Below are positions 54,003 to 63,397 of a stretch of 64,000 nucleotides of DNA, one piece after another. How positions within the stretch are numbered: the stretch's first letter is position 1; each line of letters starts with the position of its first letter. The notes under the pieces were generated by a model. It ran no database searches and was not told the origin of the DNA. It worked only from the letters and a program-made list of their open reading frames with translations. The position numbers and the translations under genes were made by a program. This DNA comes from Pseudomonas gingeri (GTDB taxonomy: Bacteria; Pseudomonadota; Gammaproteobacteria; Pseudomonadales; Pseudomonadaceae). The stretch spans positions 462,639 through 526,638 of the forward strand of contig NZ_JACAOR010000001.1 of the NCBI RefSeq assembly GCF_013386115.1, in the 5' to 3' direction.

Positions 54003-54713
54003 TTACCGGCGCTTGGCAATCTCTTCCAGGAAGGCCTGGGTCGTGCCTTGCGCCGAGGCCGGGTTCTGGCCGGTGATCAGGTTGCCATCGACGACAACGT
54101 AGGAAGTCCAGGGGGCGCCGGCCTGGTACTGTGCGCCGGCGGCTACCAGGCGATCTTCCAGCAGCCAGGGAGCATTGGCGGCCAGGCCGGTCTGGGTTTC
54201 CTCGGTATTGCTGAAGCCGGTGAGCTTGCGCCCCTTGAATGGCCAGGACCGGGCGTCGCCGGCGGCCAGGAATGCCGCGCAGCCATGGCACAGCGCCCCG
54301 ACAACCTTGCGCGGATCGGCAAGTGCCGCGGTCAGCAGGCGACCGGCCGCTTCATTCACTGCCAGGTCCTGCATGGGACCGTGGCCGCCAGGCACGAGAA
54401 TGGCATCGTAGTCGGCAAGGTCGATGTCTTCCAGGCGTTTCGGCGCACGCAGAAGCTGGGCGTGCCTGTGCAGATAGTCCGTCAGTTCGGCGACCTTGGC
54501 CGCATCACCGCCGTTCACGTCGAGGGAGAGACTCAGCTCGTCCACCACGGCTGGGGCACCGCCCGGCGTGGCGAGGCTGATGTTGGCCCCGGCCGCGCTG
54601 AGCAGGCGATGAGGCGTGATGAATTCCTCGCCCCAGAAACCGGTGGGACGCTGGAGGCCATTCAACTGGCTCCAGGTGGTTGCGCTGGAAAGAATCATGA
54701 GTACGGAAGGCAT
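54003..54713 (-). CDS. DJ-1/PfpI-family protein
   Basis: 236 aa cytoplasmic DJ-1/PfpI protein; nucleophile elbow VGALCHGCAAFL with Cys, plus AILVPGGHGPMQDLA and VFASP-like LATPGG region. Similar in type to the exported protein at 24623 but without a signal peptide. Roles in the family include glyoxalase III, deglycase and chaperone. Convergent with the AraC gene by 7 bases. Confidence 0.85.
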   Translation of the reverse strand: MPSVLMILSSATTWSQLNGLQRPTGFWGEEFITPHRLLSAAGANISLATPGGAPAVVDELSLSLDVNGGDAAKVAELTDYLHRHAQLLRAPKRLEDIDLADYDAILVPGGHGPMQDLAVNEAAGRLLTAALADPRKVVGALCHGCAAFLAAGDARSWPFKGRKLTGFSNTEETQTGLAANAPWLLEDRLVAAGAQYQAGAPWTSYVVVDGNLITGQNPASAQGTTQAFLEEIAKRR

Positions 54714-54833
54714 GGATATTCCTTGGGTTGAACGTCAGTTATCGACGTCAACGAGTATGGAATCGCCGCCCAGGGGTAACAATGAACGCCTCCCGAGTTG
54801 AGAATTCCACTTTCAGGAATGCCGTCGCGGCCC

Positions 54834-55739
54834 CTACATCAGATCAGCTTCGGTCCCCAGAGCCTCAAGGAGCCTGTTGTAGACCAGCCTGACCCTGGCC
54901 GGAACCGGAGATTGCTGCGAGCGGTAGACATACAGGCTGATCGGCTTCGGTGCGGCGGACTCCAGGGCCGTGACCAGCCGCCCGGCGCGGATATGAGGCA
55001 ATGCCAGGTGGCCGGCGATCTGGCCAAAGCCCAGTCCCGAGAGCACGGCCTGGCATTCGCTTTCCGGATCGTTGGTGATAAACGCCGGCGCCGGGGCAAT
55101 GAACTGGCGGTTTTCGCTGAACTTCCAGGGCCACGGGCGTCCGGTATTGCCGTCGATCATCAGGGTGAGCGGTTTGTGCTGGAGGTCGTCGACCGCCTTC
55201 GGCAAGCCGACGCGAGACACCAGTTCGGGGGAGCCGACCACATACAGAAAGGCCTTGGCCACTTCGCGCGCGACAAAGCGGCTATCGCGCATCGGACCTA
55301 TGCGAATACCCACATCGATCTGTTCCTCGACCACGTCGGCGATCACGTCGGACAGCCGCAAATCAAGGACCAGGCCGGGATGTTCGCGCAGCAGCGGGGC
55401 CAGTGCATCGACCACGAACTGGCGGCCCAGGGAGCCGGGGGCCGCCAGGCGCACCACTCCGTGGTGATCGGAAGCGGCCTGCAGATCCGAACGGTGATAC
55501 AAGGCATCCACCCCGCTCACCGCCATTCGCGCACGCTCGACCAACTGCACGCCAAAGGTACTGAGTTGAACACCGCGCGTGCTGCGATGAAACAGCAGTT
55601 CGCCCAACTCGTCCTCGAACTCGCGAATGACCCGGGTGACCACCTGGGGCGATACCCCCAGCTTTGTCGCGGCCTCGCGAAAGTTGGCCGAATCCGCCGC
55701 GACCACAAAAATACGCAAGCCTTCCAATCTGTTTTTCAA
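54834..55739 (-). CDS. LysR-family regulator with TTG start
   Basis: 301 aa from a TTG at 55739 preceded by GGAG five bases away; no ATG or GTG fits the normal LysR N-terminus. HTH: RIFVVAADSANFREAATKLG, then VSPQVVTRVIREFEDELGEL. The substrate-binding domain follows to the end. It is the last gene of the six-gene operon (80 bases after the second barrel protein) and likely regulates it. A long upstream open frame is not translated as part of this gene. Confidence 0.8.
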   Translation of the reverse strand: MKNRLEGLRIFVVAADSANFREAATKLGVSPQVVTRVIREFEDELGELLFHRSTRGVQLSTFGVQLVERARMAVSGVDALYHRSDLQAASDHHGVVRLAAPGSLGRQFVVDALAPLLREHPGLVLDLRLSDVIADVVEEQIDVGIRIGPMRDSRFVAREVAKAFLYVVGSPELVSRVGLPKAVDDLQHKPLTLMIDGNTGRPWPWKFSENRQFIAPAPAFITNDPESECQAVLSGLGFGQIAGHLALPHIRAGRLVTALESAAPKPISLYVYRSQQSPVPARVRLVYNRLLEALGTEADLM

Positions 55740-55819
55740 ACGCTGCTCCAGAAAATTCGATGCCAGCGTTTTCGACAAGGCCACATCCAGGGCTTGGCGG
55801 ATGTGGCCACACGCTTGGG

Positions 55820-56617
55820 TCAGCTGCCACTGCCGGCGATAGTAATGTAATCGGTATAGACCTGCGGCGCTCCGGAGAAAGACGCCAACTGCCGCCACTC
55901 CTCGTACATGCGCTCGCTCTCCGGGTGCTCGCGGACAAATGTCAGGGCCTTGTCCGTCGACACATCCAGTTCGGGGTGGAAGGAGTTCAGCGACTCCAGG
56001 CTTTCGATTTCCAGCATCACCGCATACTGGTCGAGACGGTTGCCGCCCTGCCCCTTGAGCATATGAAACTTCCAGCCCGGATAATCTTCCACGCGATGGA
56101 TATTGCGGGTGATGAAGTCCTCGAAGGTTTGCGCGCTCACGCCGGAACGCAGGGCCAGGTTGTGGATGCCCACCACGCGCGCCACGGGGTTGCGGCCCGC
56201 GCCGGCCTGGTAGTTCGGACCTTCCGCCAGCGAGCTGTTGGTATTCTCGGCCAGCAGTGAATAGGTGGAGAAAATGGTCGGCAGCTCGGCGAAGGTGGAA
56301 AAGGTTTTCCACTCGGCAATCAGGGCCTGCACCTGCGGATGTTCCTGCCAGAAGTCCCGTGCATGGGCGGTCTGGTCGCCGTTGCGGTCGATGTAGTGGG
56401 CGTACTGCTGCGCGCTGGGCGCTTCGAACAGCATCAGGTATTGGTTTTCCCTCTCGCCGCGCAAGCCTTTGAGCAAGGTCCAGCGCCAACCCGGATAGGC
56501 CGGGATGCCCACGCCGCGTTCGCGTACGAAGTTTTCGAAGTGTGCGGCCGTGACGCCTTTCTTCAGGTTCAGGCCGATGTAGTGCAGGCTGAAAACCGGA
56601 CCGGATAATTGACTCAT
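55820..56617 (-). CDS. Tandem dimeric alpha/beta-barrel protein (copy 2)
   Basis: 265 aa composed of two homologous halves. The first has YIGLNLKKGVTAAHFENFVR and IPAYPGWRWTLLKGLRGERE; the second has LALRSGVSAQTFEDFITRNI and EDYPGWKFHMLKGQGGNRLD. This fits tandem dimeric alpha/beta-barrel (ABM/EthD/NIPSNAP-like) domains, which act as monooxygenases, cyclases or stress-responsive binders. A close paralogue is at 57861. The start at 56617 has a GGAG site. Operon context: MFS transporter and LysR. Confidence 0.72.
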   Translation of the reverse strand: MSQLSGPVFSLHYIGLNLKKGVTAAHFENFVRERGVGIPAYPGWRWTLLKGLRGERENQYLMLFEAPSAQQYAHYIDRNGDQTAHARDFWQEHPQVQALIAEWKTFSTFAELPTIFSTYSLLAENTNSSLAEGPNYQAGAGRNPVARVVGIHNLALRSGVSAQTFEDFITRNIHRVEDYPGWKFHMLKGQGGNRLDQYAVMLEIESLESLNSFHPELDVSTDKALTFVREHPESERMYEEWRQLASFSGAPQVYTDYITIAGSGS

Positions 56618-56689
56618 AAGCACTCCATTGAATGATAACGTCGGGACGGAACAAAGGGGGCTGGCCGTGGGGCCGACCCCGTCAGGGCC

Positions 56690-57853
56690 TTAGCGGGTAA
56701 GGCGCCGGGCGCTGCAACAGACCAGCAGCATGATCACCACCGCCGCGCTGAACGCCGTGCTCAGGCTCGAGTGGTGGGCGACAAAGCCGATCAGCGCCGG
56801 GCCGCTCAACAGGCCCGTGTAGCCGACCAGGGTGACTGCCGACAGCGCGAAGCTCGATGGCACCTCGGGCCGGTTACCGGCTGCGGTGAACAGGATCGGG
56901 ACGATATTGGACAGGCCGATACCGGTCAGGATGAATCCGGCAAGGGCGATGCCCGGCAGGTCGACCAGGACGATCAGCAGCAACCCGGCCGCCGCGCACG
57001 CGCTGCCGAGCATCAGCATGCGCTGGCGACCGCAGGCGTTGACCAGGCGGTCGCCGTACAAGCGACCCAGTGCGACGGCGATGGAGTAAAGGGTGTAGCC
57101 AAAACCGGCATGACTCTTTTCCATGCTGCGTTCGGTGTGCAGGAACACGGCCGACCAGTCCAGCATCGCGCCCTCGACCATGAAGATGAAAAAGCACAGC
57201 AGCGCAATCAACAGGATTGCGGGATGCGCGAGCGCCTGCAGCGGGCCGCCGGACTCGGCGCTTTCCTGGGGGCGCCTGGCCAGCAGATGAGCCGAAGCCT
57301 GCGTCACCACCAGCGCGATCAGCACCGCGACCAGCGAAATCGCCTGCAACGGCCCAAGCCCCGCCCATAACAACAGGCTGACGCCCCCTGCCCCGGCGAC
57401 ACTGCCGATGCTGTAGAAACCGTGAAACCCCGACATTCGCGCCTGCCCGCTGTCGCGCTCGACAATCACCGCCTGGGCGTTCATCGACACGTCCAGCAGG
57501 CCATTCACCGCGCCAAAGACCAGCAAGGCGCCGCCAATCGCCACGGCGGACGTGGCGTACATCATGAACGGCAGGATCAGGCAGAACACGGCCGCGCAGG
57601 CCAGGATCAGCGTGCGACAACCGAGCCTGGCGATGGCCCGGCCGGCAAACGGCATCACCAGCATCGAGCCCGCGGCAATGCAGAACAGCAGCAGGCCCAG
57701 GGTGCCGTCATCGATGTCCAGGCGGGATTTGACGAATGGAATCAGCGGCGCCCAGGACGCCATGCCCAGCCCGGCCACGAAAAAGATGCCGCGCGTGGCC
57801 TGTTGCTGACGCAGGTTCGCAACGCGCTGCGGTTGCAGTACATGGGTATTCAC
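56690..57853 (-). CDS. MFS transporter of the 54.8-62.8 kb operon
   Basis: 387 aa, 12 helices. The start is a GTG with an AGAGGTGA site, 7 bases after the stop of the first barrel protein. Helix regions such as GIFFVAGLGMASWAPLIPFV and RMSGFHGFYSIGSVAGAGG resemble the FucP/YbjJ-like MFS group, which includes sugar and small-molecule transporters. Likely exports or imports the product of this operon. Confidence 0.83.
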   Translation of the reverse strand: MNTHVLQPQRVANLRQQQATRGIFFVAGLGMASWAPLIPFVKSRLDIDDGTLGLLLFCIAAGSMLVMPFAGRAIARLGCRTLILACAAVFCLILPFMMYATSAVAIGGALLVFGAVNGLLDVSMNAQAVIVERDSGQARMSGFHGFYSIGSVAGAGGVSLLLWAGLGPLQAISLVAVLIALVVTQASAHLLARRPQESAESGGPLQALAHPAILLIALLCFFIFMVEGAMLDWSAVFLHTERSMEKSHAGFGYTLYSIAVALGRLYGDRLVNACGRQRMLMLGSACAAAGLLLIVLVDLPGIALAGFILTGIGLSNIVPILFTAAGNRPEVPSSFALSAVTLVGYTGLLSGPALIGFVAHHSSLSTAFSAAVVIMLLVCCSARRLTR

Positions 57854-57860
57854 AGGCCGG

Positions 57861-58667
57861 TCACCTCTGGCTTTGCGCCACCGACAGATAGTCGGTGTAG
57901 ATCTGCGGCGAGCCGGAGAACGAGGCCAGCTGCTTCCATTCCTCGTACATCTGCTTGGTGTCGCGGTGGGCCCGGGCGAATTTCGCCGCCTCATCGGTGG
58001 CGATATCCGGTTCCGGGTAGAACACATCGAGCGCCGCCAGGCTGGCGATCTCCATCATCACCACGTACTGGTCCAGGCGATTGCCGCGCTCGCCCTTGAG
58101 CAGGTGGAATTTCCAGTCGGGGTAATCCTCGATGCGATGGTGGTTGCGGGCAATGAATGTCTCGAAGGTTTCGGCGCGGACATCCGGGCGTAGCGCGAGA
58201 TTGTGGATGCCGATCACCCGCGCCACCGGCTCCCCGCCCTCCCGCTCCTGGTAACGCGGGCCATGGGGCACGGTGCTCTTGCTGTTCTGCGCCAGCAGCC
58301 GGTAGTCGGTGTACAGGGTCGGCAGTTCACTGAAGGTGCCGTAGCGCTTCCATTCGCCAAGGATGTCCGCCGCCTCGGGATGCTCGCGCCAGAATTGCCG
58401 GGCCAGTTCGGTCTTGTTGCCGTCCGCGGCCTGGTAGCGATCGCGCTGCTCGGCGCTGGCGATCTCGAAGAGCATCAGGTACTGCCCTGCCCGCTCGCCC
58501 CGCAAGCCGCGCAACAGGGTCCAGCTCCAGCCCGGATAGCTGGGAATGTGCACGCCTTTGTGACGCACGAAGGTTTCGAACTGCTGCGCCGTTACCCCGG
58601 CTTCGGTATCGATCGCGATGTAGTACAGGCTGAAGACCGGCGCGGATGAAGTGGCTTGCTGTTCCAT
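57861..58667 (-). CDS. Tandem dimeric alpha/beta-barrel protein (copy 1)
   Basis: 268 aa; two homologous halves with the same layout as the protein at 55820 (YIAIDTEAGVTAQQFETFVR, IPSYPGWSWTLLRGLRGERA; then LALRPDVRAETFETFIARNH, EDYPDWKFHLLKGERGNRLD). An AGGAGG site precedes the ATG. It starts 12 bases after the radical SAM gene, so it is co-transcribed. Function unknown; enzymatic or ligand-binding roles are possible. Confidence 0.72.
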   Translation of the reverse strand: MEQQATSSAPVFSLYYIAIDTEAGVTAQQFETFVRHKGVHIPSYPGWSWTLLRGLRGERAGQYLMLFEIASAEQRDRYQAADGNKTELARQFWREHPEAADILGEWKRYGTFSELPTLYTDYRLLAQNSKSTVPHGPRYQEREGGEPVARVIGIHNLALRPDVRAETFETFIARNHHRIEDYPDWKFHLLKGERGNRLDQYVVMMEIASLAALDVFYPEPDIATDEAAKFARAHRDTKQMYEEWKQLASFSGSPQIYTDYLSVAQSQR

Positions 58668-58679
58668 CGGTGGCCCTCC

Positions 58680-60119
58680 TCAGGCTTGCGGCGTGACGAA
58701 CTGGGTATTGATCACGGCTTCGACCAGCGTCACGCCGTTGGGCGTCAGGCTGACCCGCTCGCCGTCGACGGTGACCAGCCCTTTCTCCACCAGGGTGTCG
58801 AGCGTGAGGCTGATGATCGGGTTCTCGAACAGGCTGCGGCCCTCGAAACGCTGGCGGAACACCTGGTCATCCACCGGGACCAGCGTCGACAGCGCCATCT
58901 TGAACGCGTTGACTTCCCGCTGCAGCGGCGAGACGCCACGGCTGGCGTCGATGGGCAGGCGGTCCTCGTCGAGGGCCTGCTTGTATTTGTTGTAGCCGGT
59001 GATATTGATGGCTTCGGCGCGGGTGCATTTCGAGCTGCCGCCGAGGCCGATCGCGACCTCCGGGTACTGTTTGTCGAGGTCGGTGATCAGCCCCTTCCAT
59101 TTCTCCGGCTGGCGATGGTTCTGGTGGAAGTACATGGTCGGATGTTCGCCGTAGCCGGCCGACAGGTACTGCTCGACCAGTTCGCGCATCTGGTACTGCT
59201 TGCCCAGCCCGGGGAAGGTCATGTCGTTGATACTGATCAGGCCCTTGCGCTGCCAATGGCTCTGTTTCTCCCCGGAAACCCCGGTGCGGCTTTTCATGAA
59301 CTCTTCCATGTGCAGCTTGGCGATGACCACATGGGAAAGCTCCAGCTCCAGGGTCTTTTCCATGTCGTATTTCACATCGTCGACAGTCTGGCCGAGCATG
59401 CCGTAGATCAGGTCGACGCTGACCCAGTCGAGGCCGATTTCCCGGGCGTGATGGATGGTTTCCTCGCACTCGTCGGCCGAATGCATGCGCCCGCAGGCCG
59501 AGATGATGCGGTCATTGAAGGACTGGGTGCCGAAGCTGATCTTGGTGAAACCCAGTTCCTTCAACAGGTGCAAGTAGGGTTTGTTGAGGGTGCCCGGCTC
59601 CCCTTCGAAGCGCATGGTGGCCGCCGAGAAATTGAAGTGGCTGTGATAGAACGCCATCAGGCGGCGCAGTTCCGGCTCCGGCAGCAGCGACGGCGTGCCG
59701 CCGAAGATATTGAATTCGCCGACCTCGGCCTGGGCCAGGCTGGGGACTTTCTGCAGCCACATCGTGGCTTCCTTGATGTTGTAGTCCACCAGTTCGCGGA
59801 ACACCACCTGGGACGAGGCGGCCTTGGGATTGAGGATCACCGTCGGGTACTGGCAGAAGTGGCAGCGGTAGCGACAGGTGGGAATATAGGCCCACAGGTG
59901 GATCTGCCTGGCCTCGGCGATTTCACGGTCCATGTCGGCGAAAAAGGACGGCAGCGGATAATCGGCGATATCGCCGGGAAACACATGGCAGCCGAACGGA
60001 TCGTTGAACACATAGTCCAGGAAGGCGCTGTTGTCCGGGCGCGCGAGGAAGTCGTAGACCCGTGGTACCGGATAGTTCGGGTCGATATCGTTGAGTGAAC
60101 CCAAGGCTTCGTTGTTCAT
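58680..60119 (-). CDS. HemN-like radical SAM enzyme
   Basis: 479 aa. The [4Fe-4S] cysteines C82, C86 and C89 in TCRYRCHFCQYP are followed by NIFGGTPSLLPEPELRRLM and GFTKISFGTQSFNDRIISAC, matching the HemN/HemW group. In this group some members are coproporphyrinogen dehydrogenases and others are class C radical SAM methylases or cyclopropanases in natural-product clusters. The gene overlaps the glycosyltransferase stop by one base (TGATG). Most likely a tailoring enzyme; reaction unknown. Confidence 0.82.
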   Translation of the reverse strand: MNNEALGSLNDIDPNYPVPRVYDFLARPDNSAFLDYVFNDPFGCHVFPGDIADYPLPSFFADMDREIAEARQIHLWAYIPTCRYRCHFCQYPTVILNPKAASSQVVFRELVDYNIKEATMWLQKVPSLAQAEVGEFNIFGGTPSLLPEPELRRLMAFYHSHFNFSAATMRFEGEPGTLNKPYLHLLKELGFTKISFGTQSFNDRIISACGRMHSADECEETIHHAREIGLDWVSVDLIYGMLGQTVDDVKYDMEKTLELELSHVVIAKLHMEEFMKSRTGVSGEKQSHWQRKGLISINDMTFPGLGKQYQMRELVEQYLSAGYGEHPTMYFHQNHRQPEKWKGLITDLDKQYPEVAIGLGGSSKCTRAEAINITGYNKYKQALDEDRLPIDASRGVSPLQREVNAFKMALSTLVPVDDQVFRQRFEGRSLFENPIISLTLDTLVEKGLVTVDGERVSLTPNGVTLVEAVINTQFVTPQA

Positions 60120-62773
60120 CAGAATACCCCTCCATTGGCAAAGTAGTTGTGGGCGGCACCGGACTCGCGGTCCTCGGCGAAGTAGTAGACAAAGCGCTCG
60201 AAATCCTCGGGCTTGACCGTGTCGAAGCACTTCGGCAAGGGCGGCGGGAAGCCGATGTCCTCGCCAACGGCGCGCCGCAGGGCACTGAAGATTTCCTCGC
60301 GGAATTCGAAATACAGGCGATAGGACGGGGTCTTGTAGGCGTGGATCGGCTTGAAGTCGATCACCCGCGACTGATGCTTGATCTCATGGATGCGCTGGTA
60401 CATGCGATCCGCCACCGGACCGCCGAAGAACTCGCGGACCGCCGGATTTTCCATGAGGATCTGCGGGTTGAGCAGTGCCGGCAGCACGATGTTCTTGGGC
60501 ACGTAGTCCTTGATCGAGTACTCCCAGGCCTGCCGTGACTGCTCGGGCGTGGTGTCGCGCAGCGTCGGGATCTGTTCCTCCACGTCCGGACGCACATCCT
60601 TCATGATGATGATCCCGTCCTGGCCGTAGGCGTTGCCGGTGATCACTTCGTCGAGGATGGTATCCACCCGCCGGCTGTTGATCTCGATCCGCGATTCGTG
60701 GGCGTAGACCGGCTTGCCACCCCAGGCGATCACCCGGATGCCGAAATCCCAGTCGTCGGAGAGGTGCTCGACAAAGCGGTCATTGTCCAGCTGGTAGAAA
60801 ATCTCGATGCCGCCGACCCTGTCGTAGAGCGTGCGCTCGACGGCAAAGCCCTTGCCGTCCGGGAAACCGCCAAACAGTGAAAACGACACCTCGCGACAGC
60901 GCAGGGTCTTCTGGATTTCGTTGAGCAGGTTCGGGCGTTTGTCGAAGGAGGCTTCGTTGTAATAGTAATTGCAGGTGCCCAGGTCGCCGTTTTCCTCCAG
61001 CATCCGGGTAATCAGGGCGTGCAGCCAATACGGGTCGACGGTGCAGTCGGCATCGGCGGAAGCGATGTAGTGCCTGCTTTCGACACCCAGGCGGATATCG
61101 CGTTGTTTCGAGCGTACGGAGGCGTAATCCATGCCGCGCTTCCTGGCGGACGAAACGCCCTGGATGCGTTCCTGGATAACGTGGATATCCAGGGACGGAT
61201 TGTCGGCCTTGAAACGATTGATCTTTTCCACGGAGTCATCTGTCGAATTGTTATCGACAATAATCAGCTCGTAGGTGGAATGGGTAATCAGCTCACCCTG
61301 TGTTTTCTGATTGAACAGGGAGTCCAGCACACTGTCGATACGGTCACTTTCGTTATACAGCGGCAGTACCACCGAAACAAAAACGGCATCACGCATAATT
61401 CCTCCGGAAGAACTCAAGTCAAGCATGCCCATTACATTGTTGGAGAGCACCCGTTGGCCAATGGAAAAGTTTTTTCGAGCCACTTGTTCCATCAGTGCCT
61501 TGTTGTTTAACAGTCGGTAGACGTCATTGATGAAGTCGTCATCGGGCAAATCATCGCGATCTTCCGAGATCGCCATGATCGGCGCTTCAAATCCATGCTG
61601 GCCGTACACCTCCTGATAATATTCATAGTTGCTGGCGATATAGCAGCGCTGGCTGCTGATCGCTTCCCCTACCGGATTTCCGTAACTGTCGTAACCCCAG
61701 GAAGTGAGAAAGGAAACCAGGTCACAGGAGTAATACAGGTCTTCAATGGTCGTGGTGTTGTCATTCGACGGCATATAGTCATGGGACAACGAACCGACAA
61801 ACTTGATAAACGGCTCGATTTGCAACTCCTGAACCATTGCATTCAAGGCTGCAAAGTAGTCGGGGTGCTCGTCGGGATCGCCCGCCACCGCGAGATAGAC
61901 TTTCCGGCGGCTGCCGTTTTGCGCAAACAACTGGTTCAGCCGGTAAACCAGGTAGATGTCCCGGTCCTGGCGCTTTTGCGGAATGATGCGGGTGGTGCGG
62001 GCAATCAGGATATCGCTGTCGCGGATATCCAGGCTCTCCTTGATGTTGGTGTAGCGGCCCTGGCCGCTGAAGTCGTAGGTGTTCTTGCGCACCTGGACTT
62101 CGACCTCATGGTCACACCATGCCTCGAGCTTGCGCTTGAGGTGGTTGTTGAGGGTGACGTAGCTGATATAGCGCGACTGCACCGGCTTGATGGCGTGAGG
62201 ATAAGGCTCCGGACCGTATTTCATCACGGTCTTTTCGCTGCTCCACATCAGGTCATGATCGCGCCAGATGACAAAACTGCCCATGTCGTGCTTGTCGCCA
62301 TAGGCCTCGATGGCCAGGTACAGGGCCTGGGTGTAGATGATGTTTTCCGGGAGGGTGGCGTTTTCAACGATCACATAACGGATATCCAGCTTCTCCCAGA
62401 GCTCGACAATCCGTCGGGCCAGCACCTGTGACGACTCGCGAATGGCGCTCAGCAGGCGTTGTTTTTCCTCCGGGGAAGCCGCGGTCTTTTGTCCGATCAG
62501 CACGGCGTGGGAGTGTTCTATGAAATCGACCGTGTAATGGGGAACGCTATCGATGGCGTCGACACGAACCAGGGTGAAGATATCCTGGTAGATGCCTTTT
62601 TCATAATCGTATGGCTTATTGAAGTTGCCTTTGTCGATCTTGATGTCATAACCAAGATCAAGATAGGAAGTCACTTCGTTACGCAGCAGGGTTTTGGCGA
62701 GTTTCAAGGCTTCGACTGTAATACCGGATACCGCAACAGCATCAAATGATATAAATATGGCTCCAGCAGGCAT
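60119..62773 (-). CDS. GT4-GT2 fusion glycosyltransferase
   Basis: 884 aa from the ATG at 62773 (GAGGGAT site); a GTG at 62812 is an alternative. The N-terminal half is GT-B like, ending SWGYDSYGNPVGEAISSQRC (the GPxGxE-type donor site). The C-terminal half is GT2: VSVVLPLYNESDRIDSVLDS, IIVDNNSTDDS and a DxD in IASADADCTVDPYW. One protein could add two sugars, or bind and extend one acceptor. First gene of the operon, overlapping the radical SAM gene. Acceptor and sugar donors are unknown. Confidence 0.8.
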   Translation of the reverse strand: MPAGAIFISFDAVAVSGITVEALKLAKTLLRNEVTSYLDLGYDIKIDKGNFNKPYDYEKGIYQDIFTLVRVDAIDSVPHYTVDFIEHSHAVLIGQKTAASPEEKQRLLSAIRESSQVLARRIVELWEKLDIRYVIVENATLPENIIYTQALYLAIEAYGDKHDMGSFVIWRDHDLMWSSEKTVMKYGPEPYPHAIKPVQSRYISYVTLNNHLKRKLEAWCDHEVEVQVRKNTYDFSGQGRYTNIKESLDIRDSDILIARTTRIIPQKRQDRDIYLVYRLNQLFAQNGSRRKVYLAVAGDPDEHPDYFAALNAMVQELQIEPFIKFVGSLSHDYMPSNDNTTTIEDLYYSCDLVSFLTSWGYDSYGNPVGEAISSQRCYIASNYEYYQEVYGQHGFEAPIMAISEDRDDLPDDDFINDVYRLLNNKALMEQVARKNFSIGQRVLSNNVMGMLDLSSSGGIMRDAVFVSVVLPLYNESDRIDSVLDSLFNQKTQGELITHSTYELIIVDNNSTDDSVEKINRFKADNPSLDIHVIQERIQGVSSARKRGMDYASVRSKQRDIRLGVESRHYIASADADCTVDPYWLHALITRMLEENGDLGTCNYYYNEASFDKRPNLLNEIQKTLRCREVSFSLFGGFPDGKGFAVERTLYDRVGGIEIFYQLDNDRFVEHLSDDWDFGIRVIAWGGKPVYAHESRIEINSRRVDTILDEVITGNAYGQDGIIIMKDVRPDVEEQIPTLRDTTPEQSRQAWEYSIKDYVPKNIVLPALLNPQILMENPAVREFFGGPVADRMYQRIHEIKHQSRVIDFKPIHAYKTPSYRLYFEFREEIFSALRRAVGEDIGFPPPLPKCFDTVKPEDFERFVYYFAEDRESGAAHNYFANGGVF

Positions 62774-63397
62774 GGCAGATCCCTCAACCAATATTGATAT
62801 GTTGATTCTCACGCACTCAGAATGGCTAGCTTCAAATCAGGTACGGACGTGGAGACGCATCAAGTTGTTCACTCAATGACATCTAAATGCCATCGGCTTT
62901 CTCCAGAAATTTATCGCAGGCAGATACCTGCCCGCCTCGGGCATTGGCGTTAATACAGGGAGAAACTCAACTCAGCGGATGTGACAACATCGTTCGACAG
63001 TCGGGTCTTTTCGGTTCAGGCGCAGACGTACGGATAGTTCATCAGGGCTCATGCTCTTTATCCTTTGCGGGATCTTGTTTTGAAGAGCTTTGTAGGCAAC
63101 ATTTCGTAATAAACCTACTCGTCTGTACGAGTTAAATCAACCGTCCAGTCGACATATTTTGAAATTTTTTAATCATGGCAAAATGCCCTTTGTTTAACCC
63201 CGATCTTGAGCCTGGTGACCTATGGGGTGAGTGGGCTTGGCAAACCCTGCCCCTACAGGTTACGTGGCGTTTTCAGGATTCCGGTTCCCTGGCTGATCGA
63301 CATCAGAGCCGGCCCGCTCAGCGCAAGATGATTGACGCTCGCAAACTCACGTAATAATTTAAGTTACGTCAAATGCCAGCCAAGTAGCCGAACCGCC
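62774..63397. other. Divergent promoter region of the glycosyltransferase operon and methyltransferase gene
   Basis: 624 bases without a gene. A CTCGT-4-ACGAG repeat lies near 63118. Both flanking genes point outward, so their promoters are here. Confidence 0.45.

Noticed and set aside
55740..56654. N-terminal extension of the LysR frame
   Set aside because: Overlaps the barrel-protein gene and lacks LysR features; the TTG start with a GGAG site is preferred.
58656..60098. Long frame opposite the radical SAM gene
   Set aside because: Antisense shadow; the radical SAM frame has clear cysteine motifs.
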